Of a stretch of DNA of 64,000 bases, positions 19,941 to 31,498 are shown piece by piece (the first letter of the stretch is position 1; the number at the start of each line of letters is the position of its first letter). The translations under genes were made by a program, and so were the position numbers. Source of the DNA: Oceanobacter sp. (GTDB taxonomy: Bacteria; Pseudomonadota; Gammaproteobacteria; Pseudomonadales; Oceanobacteraceae); contig NVWL01000002.1 of NCBI GenBank assembly GCA_002733645.1, forward strand, positions 1-64,000, written 5' to 3'. The notes below the pieces were generated by a model. It was not told the origin of the DNA and did no database searches. It was given only the letters and a program-made list of their open reading frames with translations.

Positions 19941-21053
19941 TTATTCGTCGTCTTTTTTTCCGGTCAATTGCTTTAGCAGACTTTCCGGAATTTTGCGAAT
20001 CAATAACGATTTATCTTGTTTATTGAATTCGATATCACCGCCCATTAAATTTGCCGAGAAACTTAAGCTTAAATCTTTGTTTTTTCCGCTGTAGCGGATA
20101 AAGCCTTTGAGTTTCTTACGGTCAGGAATCAACTCCGCTTTGACGGCTTCGGCAACGGCCTGCACGGGTGCGCCTTGTTCAATCATTTGCTCGGGGGATA
20201 GCCCACTGTGGTCACGTTGCTGTTGGCGGCGTTCTTTTTTCTTCTCCACGACATAATGCGAAAAAGCTTCCGCCGGTTGCGATTTTGTTTCTGAGGTGAG
20301 GTGATTTTCGAGGTCATCAAAGACCACTGGCTCACCACGCATATCTTGTTCAATACAGTAGTCGACGACTTTAGACTTATAAGCAAAAGCATCATCGCTC
20401 GATAAGGTGCGGCTAAACTCTTCAACAATTTCCAAAAACTCTTCGGTTTCTGCAGATGTATTCAGAGTATCGGTAAAGCCGATAGCTTCTAACATCTGGT
20501 TTTGCAGAGGGCGATCGCCACGACCAAACGAGAAGGTGATGTATTTGCTGTCGTTGTCTTGTTGCCAATCGGTGAGGTTAATGCAGACACCAAAGCCGGT
20601 ATTCGAGAAATCAAGATATCGGGTTTCTGATAAATTTAAGTTGTTATCAACGGTCACGCTGTCTTTGTAGCGCAGGTGGAAAATATATAGTTTGTCGTGA
20701 TCAGCAAGTTCTTCATGAAAAAAAGCAAGGTAGCCTGTCATCTCAAGGTCAGTACTGTCGAGTACACCGGATAAGTGCTGTGCTGTGCGTTGTGTCCAGC
20801 TGCTGAAACTCATGCCATCGCGTAGCCAATCTTTAAGTAAGCCCTGAAATGCAGTGGACTCATGGTTGAATACACCATAGCGCTTACCACTACGCTGCAT
20901 CAGTATGCCCTTTAATTGCGAGCCACAGCGTTGATAATAGCCAGATAGGGTGTCTTCACCCACCTTGCCGTCAATGTCGCTGCACACCAGCTTTGCGCCG
21001 GGGTCTTTTTCCAGTTTTGAGATGCTGTGGGTAATAAAGTGTTTCAGTGCCAT
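19941..21053 (-). CDS. Nucleoid-associated protein (YejK/NdpA family)
   Basis: Length and pattern typical of 37-kDa nucleoid-associated proteins (YLAFFHEELADHDKLYIFHLR, KLKGFIRYSGKNKDLSLSFSANL). Confidence 0.7.
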   Translation of the reverse strand: MALKHFITHSISKLEKDPGAKLVCSDIDGKVGEDTLSGYYQRCGSQLKGILMQRSGKRYGVFNHESTAFQGLLKDWLRDGMSFSSWTQRTAQHLSGVLDSTDLEMTGYLAFFHEELADHDKLYIFHLRYKDSVTVDNNLNLSETRYLDFSNTGFGVCINLTDWQQDNDSKYITFSFGRGDRPLQNQMLEAIGFTDTLNTSAETEEFLEIVEEFSRTLSSDDAFAYKSKVVDYCIEQDMRGEPVVFDDLENHLTSETKSQPAEAFSHYVVEKKKERRQQQRDHSGLSPEQMIEQGAPVQAVAEAVKAELIPDRKKLKGFIRYSGKNKDLSLSFSANLMGGDIEFNKQDKSLLIRKIPESLLKQLTGKKDDE

Positions 21054-21173
21054 GAGGTGATCGCTACAAAAGATAGACGGCCATGATACACGTAGATTTA
21101 CGTGGCTCCCACCGTGAGCTGACGGTACACTGGATCCAATATTTAAATTTCTATTGGGTCCGGAGTTTTTAGC

Positions 21174-21569
21174 ATGTCGTACGAGCTTTCTAGCAAAAAT
21201 CGAGCAGGTTCACTGGCGCTGTCAGATAACAAACGTTACGAACTTTTCATCAGTAAAGTGGCAGAATTCGGAGAGATCTGGAGTCTGGCAAACGATGAAG
21301 GCTGGGTGACGGTCGTTACTGAAGAGGAAGAAAACTGTTTACCCGTATGGCCACATGCTGATTACGCTAAAGAGTGGGCAAACGGTGATTGGTCTGATTG
21401 TGAGCCTAAGATGATCACATTAGACGTGTGGTTGGAGCGCTGGACACAGGGCCTTGATCAAGATGAAACCTTGTTGGTCGTGCTGCCAAACCTGAAAGAG
21501 CAAGCGGCGTTAGTGGATCCTTGGCAGCTAGATGAAGATCTACGTGCCGCCTTGGAACTTAAGCATTAA
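21174..21569 (+). CDS. DUF2750 family protein
   Basis: LFISKVAEFGEIWSLANDEGWV...LPVWPHADYAKEWANGDW...WLERWTQGL. Confidence 0.75.
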   Translation: MSYELSSKNRAGSLALSDNKRYELFISKVAEFGEIWSLANDEGWVTVVTEEEENCLPVWPHADYAKEWANGDWSDCEPKMITLDVWLERWTQGLDQDETLLVVLPNLKEQAALVDPWQLDEDLRAALELKH

Positions 21570-21574
21570 ATCTA

Positions 21575-22219
21575 GTGAGTATACGTATGAAACGGACATT
21601 ATCTGTATTAATGATGGGTCTTCTATCGATAGGCTTTTTGCCCATCGGCACAATGGCAGCTGAAGACGTTATTGCGACACAAGAAGTTTCCGAAAAAGAG
21701 ATCGTTAAGCCGACTGAAGCAGTGTATCCCGCTAGTTGTCCTGCGATATTCCATCACACGATGAAGCAACTACATAGCAAGAAGATGCTCAACTTGTGCG
21801 ACGTAACGGCTGGCAATCCTGTTGTACTGGTTAATACCGCTAGCCATTGTGGTTTCACTGATCAGTTTGGTGATCTTCAAAAACTGTATGATAAATACAA
21901 AGATCGTGGTTTGGTGGTATTAGGTGTGTCGTCTGATTCTTTTAATCAAGAAGCGGCAGACGAAGCTAAAGCCGCGGATGTGTGTTTCAAAAACTTTGGT
22001 GTGACCTTTACCATGTTGGCAACGGTGCCAGTGAAAGGCGACGATGCCCATCCATTGTTTAAAGAAGTGGCTCGCCAAGATCAGTTCCCGCGATGGAACT
22101 TCTATAAATATTTGATTAACCGTGATGGTAAGGTCGTTTCGTCTAACTCGAGTTTTAAACTGCCGAGCGATAATAACATTGAGGCATTACTTGCTGAGAC
22201 TAAAAGCCCTAGTCGGTAG
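21575..22219 (+). CDS. Secreted glutathione peroxidase family protein
   Basis: VLVNTASHCGFTDQFGDLQKLYDKYKDRGLVVLGVSSDSF; N-terminal signal sequence. Confidence 0.88.
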   Translation: MSIRMKRTLSVLMMGLLSIGFLPIGTMAAEDVIATQEVSEKEIVKPTEAVYPASCPAIFHHTMKQLHSKKMLNLCDVTAGNPVVLVNTASHCGFTDQFGDLQKLYDKYKDRGLVVLGVSSDSFNQEAADEAKAADVCFKNFGVTFTMLATVPVKGDDAHPLFKEVARQDQFPRWNFYKYLINRDGKVVSSNSSFKLPSDNNIEALLAETKSPSR

Positions 22220-22496
22220 GTGTTAGTTTAAATTCCTATTTATGTATTTATCAGCCCCGTAGGGAATGGATTGCCACTCTGCGGGGCTAATATGTAGTAA
22301 CTAATATCACGATTCACACTATGATGACGTACTTTTATTTCATCATGTTTGGTTTTCGTCAACTTTGACCTGCTGTTCACTAACCCCATCTTTGGTTGAA
22401 CTATTCTCATTATTTAAACTCACATAATGGTGTTATCGTTTTGTAGCATGTGAGTGCTAACGTGATTTTTATGCAGAATCTCAAAGGAGAAACATA

Positions 22497-22655
22497 ATGG
22501 ATCTTATTCGAATTCTATTGTCTGTGCTTTTACCGCCACTGGGTGTTTTCTTACAAGTCGGCATCGGTGGAGCATTTTGGTTGAATATTTTATTGACCTT
22601 GCTGGGCTACATTCCCGGAATTGTTCACGCTGTTTGGATTATTGCGCGTCGTTAA
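22497..22655 (+). CDS. Pmp3/YqaE-family small membrane protein (52 aa), not in supplied ORF track
   Basis: Own translation MDLIRILLSVLLPPLGVFLQVGIGGAFWLNILLTLLGYIPGIVHAVWIIARR; Pmp3 motif LPPLGVFL...LLGYIPGIVHAVW; SD AAAGGAG. Confidence 0.88.
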   Translation: MDLIRILLSVLLPPLGVFLQVGIGGAFWLNILLTLLGYIPGIVHAVWIIARR

Positions 22656-22675
22656 ATCGTCGAGTAGAAACAAAA

Positions 22676-22714
22676 AAAGCCCCTGAGTAATGCACATTAC
22701 TCAGGGGCTTTTTT
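22676..22714 (+). terminator. Rho-independent terminator
   Basis: AAAGCCCCTGAGTAAT-gcac-ATTACTCAGGGGCTTTTTT. Confidence 0.92.
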
Positions 22715-22732
22715 ATTGCGCCGCAGCCATAA

Positions 22733-22755
22733 CTGCATTAATTAGAGGTGCCCTA
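22733..22755 (+). repeat. 23-bp dispersed repeat, copy A
   Basis: CTGCATTAATTAGAGGTGCCCTA, 22/23 identical to 42672-42694. Confidence 0.75.
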
Positions 22756-25149
22756 ACGGTTTTCTAAACGGTTGTAATCAAGAATACCAAAGTACAAAGG
22801 GTCATGTTTTTTGAACCACTTGTGGATTTGATCACTGTGTGTCCAGAAGTTAGGGTCTGTTCTGCGCACGGCAAACTTCTTCGCGAAGTTGGCGTAATCA
22901 TTTTCACTGTTTAGTGATGATATGGCATCCGTAAATTCGCTCAGCTGAAAGCTTGAAAGGCGATAGAGTGCCGAGGGATGCGTTCCCATTACTCCCGGAA
23001 CTAACGTCAGGTAATCTTCTTCTGGTAAGCGATTGTCCTCTTCATAAAGTAGCCCTGTAATATTGGCGTGCGCACTGGCACGAAGTAACGAATAGGTTGA
23101 TTGCTGGCCATTCATGTTTTCAATAGTTACGTATGAAATTTCAGGCATTAAGGTCGCCGCGCGCCCGGTTACGTCGTTTAACTTAGTTAGATACGCCAGT
23201 GTATGTGGTGGAACGGCTTGTGCTAAATTGTACTTTTGGCTAACTGCAGGGCCGATGCGTTGGGCAAGCAGGTTATAGAGTTCCAATTTTTTGTTGTCGG
23301 TCTGATAGTTGATTGATGGATCGCTGAGTACATGCCTTTCGTAATTTATTAGGTACTCTTCAACTTCATCGGATGCGTTTCGATACCAATAATGAGCCAG
23401 TTTAACTCGTTCCTCCTGTGGAAGAAGCTGTAAGAAATTTTGCTCACCTTCCATACGTAAAAAATCCATATAGAGACGAGTCATTAATTGATGGCCAACG
23501 TTGCCATACACATCAAACTCGGCGACCAATAAATAATGAATTCGCTCCAGTAGAGTGTAGTCGACCACCCATGCGGTTTTTGTGGGTTGTCCAACCAATC
23601 CTTTCACCACGGTTGAGCTGTCGAAGTGGCGAGTAATGGTTAATGCTGCATTCGGGTTGTGGCCATCACCATCCCAAATTAAATCTGTATTGAGATTATT
23701 GCCCGTCGGAAATAGCGTTGAGATTCTTTCATTTTTTGCGTCAAGGTATTTACCGTGGAGCTTGGAGTAACGTAGCCAGTTTGTTAATACGCCACTATTA
23801 CTCTCAGCTTCTCCGGGGAGGCGCAGATTATTGCTTTGCTCTTTTAGAAACTCACCTAAGCTGTCTGAATCCATAACGTCAGGGTCTACAAAAAAAGCCC
23901 AAAAATGATCCTCAATGACATTAAGCGCGACTTGCCCTCGGCATACTGGGCCTTTAATAAAACCTCGGATAATAAATTCGGCTTCTTCAAGCATAAAACG
24001 GTAGCGCGAGACTGAGGGGATCGCTTCAAAAGCAACGAATGCATTCGCAGCAACCTTTGGGTCGTAACTAGGCAAACTGGTGACTTCGTAGTCTGGTTCA
24101 TTAAAGAGGCTTTGCATCCACGCTAGTCGCTCCTGATTTAAGCGATATGGGATATGAGTTTTTGCGACAATGGTTTCAGTAACCGGCTTTATTCGGTAGT
24201 AGATTCGATCAGTTTTTGGGTCTCCATAGGGTCTACGGGTAGGCACGATTTTAATGGGTAATCCGGGCGGCGTGTATGAGCGCACCATTTTGAAGTAGAA
24301 TTTGGGCGGTGACGTCGGGGTAATATTTTTGAACAAGGCTTCCGGCGAAAAGTATAAGTTTGCCAAAAATAAGTGCTCAAAAATATACCGGCTGGCAAGC
24401 TGTTGTTTCAAACTATCGTCGTTTAAATAATTTTCCCATTCGGATATTTGTGCGTGTAGGTCGCCCGGTATTTGATCCGGTTGACTCATCGTGGCCCCAT
24501 TACTGATCCATTCAGTCAGCAATGTATATTCATCTTCACTAAGCGCTGGTAAACCGTAAGGCATTCCCCATTGAGGGTGATCTTCCGCGTATTGCGCGAA
24601 GTTCTCGCTGGTGGGGCAGCTCTGCTCGCGATTCAGTGATACGTCAATGTCGTCGCTTAGTAGTGGCGAGTTTGTAGCGGGGGCATTTTGTTTTAGCGCA
24701 ATCATCTGGTAAAGCAGCGAGTTTGCTAAGTTAACGTCGCTGGTGCGGTTGCGTTCATTAACAACCGGATGAAAGCCTTTTTCTCGCCACCCTTCGGTTG
24801 TGGTGGCATCAATGTCCAGCCGCGTTGGCTCTGCCGCAAATAAGCGAGTTCCATCATAAACACGACTGTTGATTGCACCGCGCATAATGCCGTTAGGCGA
24901 CGTGAGTTTGAGCTGGCAGGGCGCGTCATAGCAGGCATGGCACACAACGCAACGCTGTTCAATAACGGGTTCAATATCCTCGCGGTAGTGTTGCGCTACG
25001 TCGCTATTCAGATTAGCTCGTCGGTCAGTGATTACGGTCTTACCAAAGAGCGCTTCGATATCGAGGTCCGATAAACCAATCGAGGCGCAGCCACTTAATA
25101 TGACAATTAATACCACCCAAATACGAGTGCCTAGTTGCCAAATTCTCAT
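22753..25149 (-). CDS. cti: Fatty acid cis/trans isomerase (Cti)
   Basis: Cytochrome c-type CVVCH motif, lipobox ILSGC; long Cti-type architecture. Start moved to ATG 25149 (MRIWQLG). Confidence 0.88.
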   Translation of the reverse strand: MRIWQLGTRIWVVLIVILSGCASIGLSDLDIEALFGKTVITDRRANLNSDVAQHYREDIEPVIEQRCVVCHACYDAPCQLKLTSPNGIMRGAINSRVYDGTRLFAAEPTRLDIDATTTEGWREKGFHPVVNERNRTSDVNLANSLLYQMIALKQNAPATNSPLLSDDIDVSLNREQSCPTSENFAQYAEDHPQWGMPYGLPALSEDEYTLLTEWISNGATMSQPDQIPGDLHAQISEWENYLNDDSLKQQLASRYIFEHLFLANLYFSPEALFKNITPTSPPKFYFKMVRSYTPPGLPIKIVPTRRPYGDPKTDRIYYRIKPVTETIVAKTHIPYRLNQERLAWMQSLFNEPDYEVTSLPSYDPKVAANAFVAFEAIPSVSRYRFMLEEAEFIIRGFIKGPVCRGQVALNVIEDHFWAFFVDPDVMDSDSLGEFLKEQSNNLRLPGEAESNSGVLTNWLRYSKLHGKYLDAKNERISTLFPTGNNLNTDLIWDGDGHNPNAALTITRHFDSSTVVKGLVGQPTKTAWVVDYTLLERIHYLLVAEFDVYGNVGHQLMTRLYMDFLRMEGEQNFLQLLPQEERVKLAHYWYRNASDEVEEYLINYERHVLSDPSINYQTDNKKLELYNLLAQRIGPAVSQKYNLAQAVPPHTLAYLTKLNDVTGRAATLMPEISYVTIENMNGQQSTYSLLRASAHANITGLLYEEDNRLPEEDYLTLVPGVMGTHPSALYRLSSFQLSEFTDAISSLNSENDYANFAKKFAVRRTDPNFWTHSDQIHKWFKKHDPLYFGILDYNRLENR

Positions 25150-25186
25150 GCAAACGTCCTCTTTTGGTTTATTTTTTAGTCGTTGT

Positions 25187-25858
25187 TCAGGCGTAGTCGT
25201 ATGGACCACCTTTTTTGAGCGCAGCTTTGTAGGTATCCGTTGCGTGCACTTGTTCAACAAATTTTTGAATAGCAGGAAGTTGTTTGGCTGCTTCAGAGCG
25301 ATTCAGAGCCGCTTCTAATGGGAATATCATTTGGAAGTCTGCGGCGGTCATCTTATCACCAGCAAACCACGTGTTGCGGCTTAGGTGATCATTAATGAAG
25401 GACATTGAGCTAACAACGTTGGGGGTCACGAAGCTTTTTAGCACTTGGTCAGCAATGGCTTTGGCGATTGGACGCACAAAGAAAGGCATAGGTGATGTTT
25501 TGATTTTATTGAACACTAACGTCATAACTAAGTATGGCATCAAAGAACCTTCAGCAAAGTGCAGCCAGTAATCGGCTTGATCTTCTGCTTTGCTTCTTGC
25601 GTCTGGAATTAATCCTGAGTCTTTGCCATAGGTGCGAATAAGGTAACTAATGATGACTGCGGATTCAGCAATGGTTTTACCGCCATCAGTTATAAGTGGC
25701 GACTTGCCCAGTGGATGAATTGCTTTGAGGCTGTCTGGCGCAAGGTTCGTTTTTGGGTCGCGCTCGTAGCGCTTAATTTCGTATTCGACGCCGAGTTCTT
25801 CTAGCAACCAAAGGATACGCTGTGAACGAGAGTTTTCTAAGTGGTGTAGGGTAATCAT
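25187..25858 (-). CDS. Glutathione S-transferase family protein
   Basis: MITLHHLENSRSQRILWLLEELGVEYEIKRYERD thioredoxin-fold N-terminus; start at 25858 preferred. Confidence 0.9.
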   Translation of the reverse strand: MITLHHLENSRSQRILWLLEELGVEYEIKRYERDPKTNLAPDSLKAIHPLGKSPLITDGGKTIAESAVIISYLIRTYGKDSGLIPDARSKAEDQADYWLHFAEGSLMPYLVMTLVFNKIKTSPMPFFVRPIAKAIADQVLKSFVTPNVVSSMSFINDHLSRNTWFAGDKMTAADFQMIFPLEAALNRSEAAKQLPAIQKFVEQVHATDTYKAALKKGGPYDYA

Positions 25859-25962
25859 AGATCTTTTATCCTGTGAGATAGACGTCAGATGAAGCATGAG
25901 GACGTTATAAACCACAGGGAGAGCTATTGAAAGCTCTGGTTGCCAGCAGCGGGGGTATAAAT

Positions 25963-28287
25963 TCAGTGTTTCGAGAGTGGATCAAACCGGAACTGCTGTA
26001 GATGTTGGCGAATGTCACTTGAGATGTGTTCTAAACCAAGGCTGCTGTCTTGGATGCCTTGGGTTGAATGCAGTATCTGTTTTGATAGGTCGCGCACATG
26101 ACCCACATTGGTATTGATCTCTTGGCTACAAGAACTTTGTTGCTCTGCGGCACTGGCGATCTGATAGTTCATGGCTTCCAGTTCGTCGATCATCTCTGAT
26201 ACTTCGTTCATACACGTTGCGGTCGTTTCAACTTTATCCAAGGACTCATGGGTACAGCTTTCAGAGTCAGAGATAGCTTTTCGTGCGTTTTCTACTTGCG
26301 ATTGCAGTGATTGAATCTTATTTCGGATTTCTTCTGTGCTTTGTGCCGTGCGACTGGCTAAGGTTCTTACCTCATCAGCAACGACAGCGAATCCACGTCC
26401 TTGTTCGCCAGCTCTAGCCGCTTCAATGGCTGCGTTGAGTGCCAACAGGTTGGTTTGCTCGGCAATGGTTTGTATGACGTCCAGCACCGCGCCAATTCCA
26501 TCGCTCTCTGTTTTCAAAGTTTCCATGGACGCCATTGAACGTTGCATATTACTTTGCAGCGAGTGAATGGATGTTCGGGCTTCGCTTGAGTTGGTGTGGC
26601 TGGTACGAACATGATCACGAGTTTTACGAACATAGACAGACGTTTTTTCAGCTTGGCTGGCAACTTCGGCGACAGAGTTACTGACTTGATTTGCTGTGAC
26701 AGCGACAGCACTGGCTTCATCGTTCTGCTGTGATATCTGTTGCGTCGTGCTGTCAGCCGCGGCTTTAAGCTCGTCTGCACGCTTAATCAAATGTTCTGAT
26801 GTGGTTGTCATCCCCATCATAAACTGTTGCAACTGGTCGGTTTGATCATTCAGAGCGCTAGCCAGATTTTTGAAGTCAGTGGCTCCAGTGTTTGGGTAGC
26901 GTACCGATAAGTCTCGATTTTTTGCGCTCTGAGCAATGGTCTTAATGAACCCTTCGAGTGGTGCCGATACTCGTCTTCCCATATACACAGCGACCAAGAG
27001 CCCTAAGCCAGCGGATAAAAGCGTAATGATAGCGGCATAGATGATCATCTCTGTTCGTGCTTGCGCTATTGGCACATAAACCTCGGCACTGTCAATTTCA
27101 CTAATGAGTACCCAAGGAATATCGAAAATACGAATGGATGTGTAAGCACTGAGCACGGGTTGACCACTCAGCCCTGTGGTTTCTATGTATCCAGTGTTAC
27201 CGTTTTGAGCTTGACTGACGGGCTGTGTCGGTATGCTTAGTACGCCCACACCGCTTCCGCGCTGGGTCATTTCTGTGAGTTCGTTCGGAGAGTGATTTAT
27301 TGCTGTAAGTTCAGATACAAAGCCATCCATATCCTCAATTGAGCGTCGCAAGTTAGAGCGGAGTTTACTGTCTGCGCCCACGAGGTAGCTATCACCTGTT
27401 TCTCCCATGCCTGATTGCTGCCATTGATCATGATTGCTCATGATTGCAGTAATGCCATCTACGGGGACTTGTACAACTAAAACGCCAATCTTCTTACCAT
27501 TTTGCATAACTGGAGTGGCTAGAAAAGCGGCTGGTGCATCATACGATGGAAGGTAAGTGTCAAAGTCAATTAAGGTGACATCGCCTTCCTTCATCTTTGA
27601 TCCTTGATCAAAGGCTTTTGCTAAGCCAGTATTTTTATAGGGGCCTTCGGTGAGAGAGGTGGCAAAATCGAGCTCTTTAAACACCGTATAGACGACGTCG
27701 CCTGTCATTGAGATTAAGAAAATGTCGTAAAAACTAAACGTTTCTAGGTAGTCACGTAAAAAAGGATGAACCTTTTCGTGTTCACCGTCGTACTGTGTGT
27801 AGTTGGGGGCGCGGTTAAGCTGTTCCTTTGAACCCAAAGGATGCGGATTGTCGGCTATATACGCTGTTTGTAAAGCCACCGCATTACTGCTGAGTCCTGC
27901 CATGAGTGCGCTAAAATCTACGTTACGTTCGTTGATTACTTGGTAGCGTTGACCAAACTCATTGCGGTAATAATTGGTTAGGGAGCCTCTTGGTTGCTGT
28001 TCAACCTCGCTGACGTACTGTGTGAAAGTGCCAGTGAGCCCTGAGAGTGAGTCTCGAATCAGTGGGTTGCTCGCGAGTATGTGAATTTGCTTTTCAATAT
28101 TGTGAAAATACTCTTCAATATGCGCTTTTTTCTGCTCTCTTAGGGCTGTTAGAGACTGACCAATCAAGGTTTGAGTGTTGTTTGTTGCAGAAGAAATACT
28201 GGTAGATATGGATGCCCCCGCGGTGATAATCACGGCAATGAAAATGGCCAATGTCATCGTAAATGTAATTTGAGAACGGATGGTCAT
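25963..28287 (-). CDS. Methyl-accepting chemotaxis protein (Cache-type sensor)
   Basis: HAMP plus MCP hairpin [47 protein letters not shown]. Confidence 0.95.
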   Translation of the reverse strand: MTIRSQITFTMTLAIFIAVIITAGASISTSISSATNNTQTLIGQSLTALREQKKAHIEEYFHNIEKQIHILASNPLIRDSLSGLTGTFTQYVSEVEQQPRGSLTNYYRNEFGQRYQVINERNVDFSALMAGLSSNAVALQTAYIADNPHPLGSKEQLNRAPNYTQYDGEHEKVHPFLRDYLETFSFYDIFLISMTGDVVYTVFKELDFATSLTEGPYKNTGLAKAFDQGSKMKEGDVTLIDFDTYLPSYDAPAAFLATPVMQNGKKIGVLVVQVPVDGITAIMSNHDQWQQSGMGETGDSYLVGADSKLRSNLRRSIEDMDGFVSELTAINHSPNELTEMTQRGSGVGVLSIPTQPVSQAQNGNTGYIETTGLSGQPVLSAYTSIRIFDIPWVLISEIDSAEVYVPIAQARTEMIIYAAIITLLSAGLGLLVAVYMGRRVSAPLEGFIKTIAQSAKNRDLSVRYPNTGATDFKNLASALNDQTDQLQQFMMGMTTTSEHLIKRADELKAAADSTTQQISQQNDEASAVAVTANQVSNSVAEVASQAEKTSVYVRKTRDHVRTSHTNSSEARTSIHSLQSNMQRSMASMETLKTESDGIGAVLDVIQTIAEQTNLLALNAAIEAARAGEQGRGFAVVADEVRTLASRTAQSTEEIRNKIQSLQSQVENARKAISDSESCTHESLDKVETTATCMNEVSEMIDELEAMNYQIASAAEQQSSCSQEINTNVGHVRDLSKQILHSTQGIQDSSLGLEHISSDIRQHLQQFRFDPLSKH

Positions 28288-28407
28288 ATTTTTTCCAGTT
28301 GGGTGGATAGCTTAATAAGCATAGAATAGGGGCATTCAAACTGGCGGTTGTGCAAATTTTCACCACCTGTCATTGCTACCTTTATCAATTAAAACGAGAA
28401 ATTTTTT

Positions 28408-28644
28408 ATGGAACGTACAGAACGCGACTTTTATGCCCGCGATAAAGATGATCAAGAAGCGTTCTTAACGCAAACTTGGTGTAACGAGTGCATGGCTGTC
28501 GACTTAGGGATGAAAGAGCCGACCGAGTATGAGCAAAATGGTGTGGTTTATATCGAAGGTAAGTGCGTTAAGTGTGATAGCCAGGTCACCACTGAGATCG
28601 CGGATGATGACACCGATGGTGAATGGGAAGACGACGCCGAGTAA
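28408..28644 (+). CDS. Small acidic protein with two CxxC motifs
   Basis: 78 aa ORF with CNEC...CVKC; followed by terminator. Confidence 0.6.
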   Translation: MERTERDFYARDKDDQEAFLTQTWCNECMAVDLGMKEPTEYEQNGVVYIEGKCVKCDSQVTTEIADDDTDGEWEDDAE

Positions 28645-28675
28645 GGCTTGCTGAGTTAAATACCAGTCTTATAAA

Positions 28676-28703
28676 AACGCCGGATAGTCTCCGGCGTTTT
28701 TTT
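28676..28703 (+). terminator. Rho-independent terminator
   Basis: AACGCCGGA-tagtc-TCCGGCGTTTTTTT. Confidence 0.85.
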
Positions 28704-28743
28704 GTCTGCATTTTATGATGTCATTGTTAAGTGCAACGAAAAT

Positions 28744-30096
<1,353 letters not shown>

Positions 30097-30180
30097 GTTT
30101 TTTCCAATTCCTAGCGATCTAAGTTAATTTCCGCATTGTAACTTTTTATGTTAATGCTTGATCATAATTTTTCAGTTTGA

Positions 30181-31416
30181 TTGTGTATTTTAACAAGGAC
30201 ATCTATGAAGCCCAGTTTTATTCCTGATCTTTCTCACGTAGCGCGAGTACTTTGGCAAACATTGAAGCGCTTTGAAAACATGCAACGGCGTAAAGAAGCG
30301 GCGGCGATGACATACACCACTCTGTTTGCTTTGGTGCCAGTGATCACGGTGAGTTATGCCATTTTAAGCGCCATACCGGAGTTACGAGAGTGGGGCCAAG
30401 ATGCCAATCAAGAGCTGCTGGGTTATGTGTTACCTCAAGGCAGTGAGGTGATTAGTGGCTATCTGCATCAATTTAGTCAGCAAGCTCAAAAGTTAACATG
30501 GGTCGGAATCGGCGCATTATTTGTGACCTGTATTTTACTGCTGCAAACCATCGAGCAGCAGTTCAACCGCATTTGGAATGTCGAAAGTACACGTTCAAAA
30601 ATTCAGATGTTCTTTCGTTATTGGGCCGTGCTCAGCTTGGGGCCTTTGATGTTTGGTGCCGCGGTGGCGACGTCCTCTGTTTTGGCGTCAATGCCTTTAT
30701 GGGCAGACACTCCGAACCTCGGAATCATCTCACTGGCTCGTCTTGTTCCTTGGTTGTTGACGACGGCTGGAATTACGGTGCTATATGTCATGGTGCCAAA
30801 CTGTAAAGTGCCTGCGGCACACGCCTTAACAGCAGCCGTTATTGTCTCGTTAGCGTTTGAATTGGGTAAATTTCTGTTCAGTAGTGCGTTAGGATTATTT
30901 CCAACGTACAAGCTTATTTACGGTGCATTCGCAGCGGTGCCTTTATTTCTATTATGGATTTATGTGTCTTGGATGTTGCTCTTACTGGGAGCCGAGTTGA
31001 GCTATGGCCTGAGCCACTACCGTCACCCGGATAGTGGGCGGTATCCGCTCAATGACCGACTACGCTTGGCCTCCATCTTGGTTGATGTCCAGAGTGGTAA
31101 AGCATTTTTAAGCGAAGCAAAAATTCGACGCCGTTTGAGAGATGTGGATGCCGGAAAGCTGACTTCATTATTGAATGAATTCCGTAAAAACGGCTGGATT
31201 CTTTTATCTGAAGAAGGTCATTGGGCATGGGTACGTGATCCATCGTCTCTGACCATTGGTGAGTTCTTTGCCGGGCAGACGCTGGCTGAAGTGGTTCAGG
31301 CCAATGCGAATGAGCGTAAGGAACTGTTGAAATTGAAACAATGGCAAACCAGTTATCGCGAGCTAACCAGTGATGCATTAAAAGCACCGCTTAGCTCCAT
31401 CATCGTGGCACCTTAA
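30181..31416 (+). CDS. YihY family inner membrane protein
   Basis: EAAAMTYTTLFALVPVITVSYAIL; YGAFAAVPLFLLWIYVSWMLLLLGAELSY. Confidence 0.9.
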   Translation: MCILTRTSMKPSFIPDLSHVARVLWQTLKRFENMQRRKEAAAMTYTTLFALVPVITVSYAILSAIPELREWGQDANQELLGYVLPQGSEVISGYLHQFSQQAQKLTWVGIGALFVTCILLLQTIEQQFNRIWNVESTRSKIQMFFRYWAVLSLGPLMFGAAVATSSVLASMPLWADTPNLGIISLARLVPWLLTTAGITVLYVMVPNCKVPAAHALTAAVIVSLAFELGKFLFSSALGLFPTYKLIYGAFAAVPLFLLWIYVSWMLLLLGAELSYGLSHYRHPDSGRYPLNDRLRLASILVDVQSGKAFLSEAKIRRRLRDVDAGKLTSLLNEFRKNGWILLSEEGHWAWVRDPSSLTIGEFFAGQTLAEVVQANANERKELLKLKQWQTSYRELTSDALKAPLSSIIVAP

Positions 31417-31498
31417 CGATAGCGTTTTGATGGTTTTGTTCGGCATTTTTCAGTGTCCATGGTATGTATGGCGCTAGATATTAAATTCAGGAAAATTT

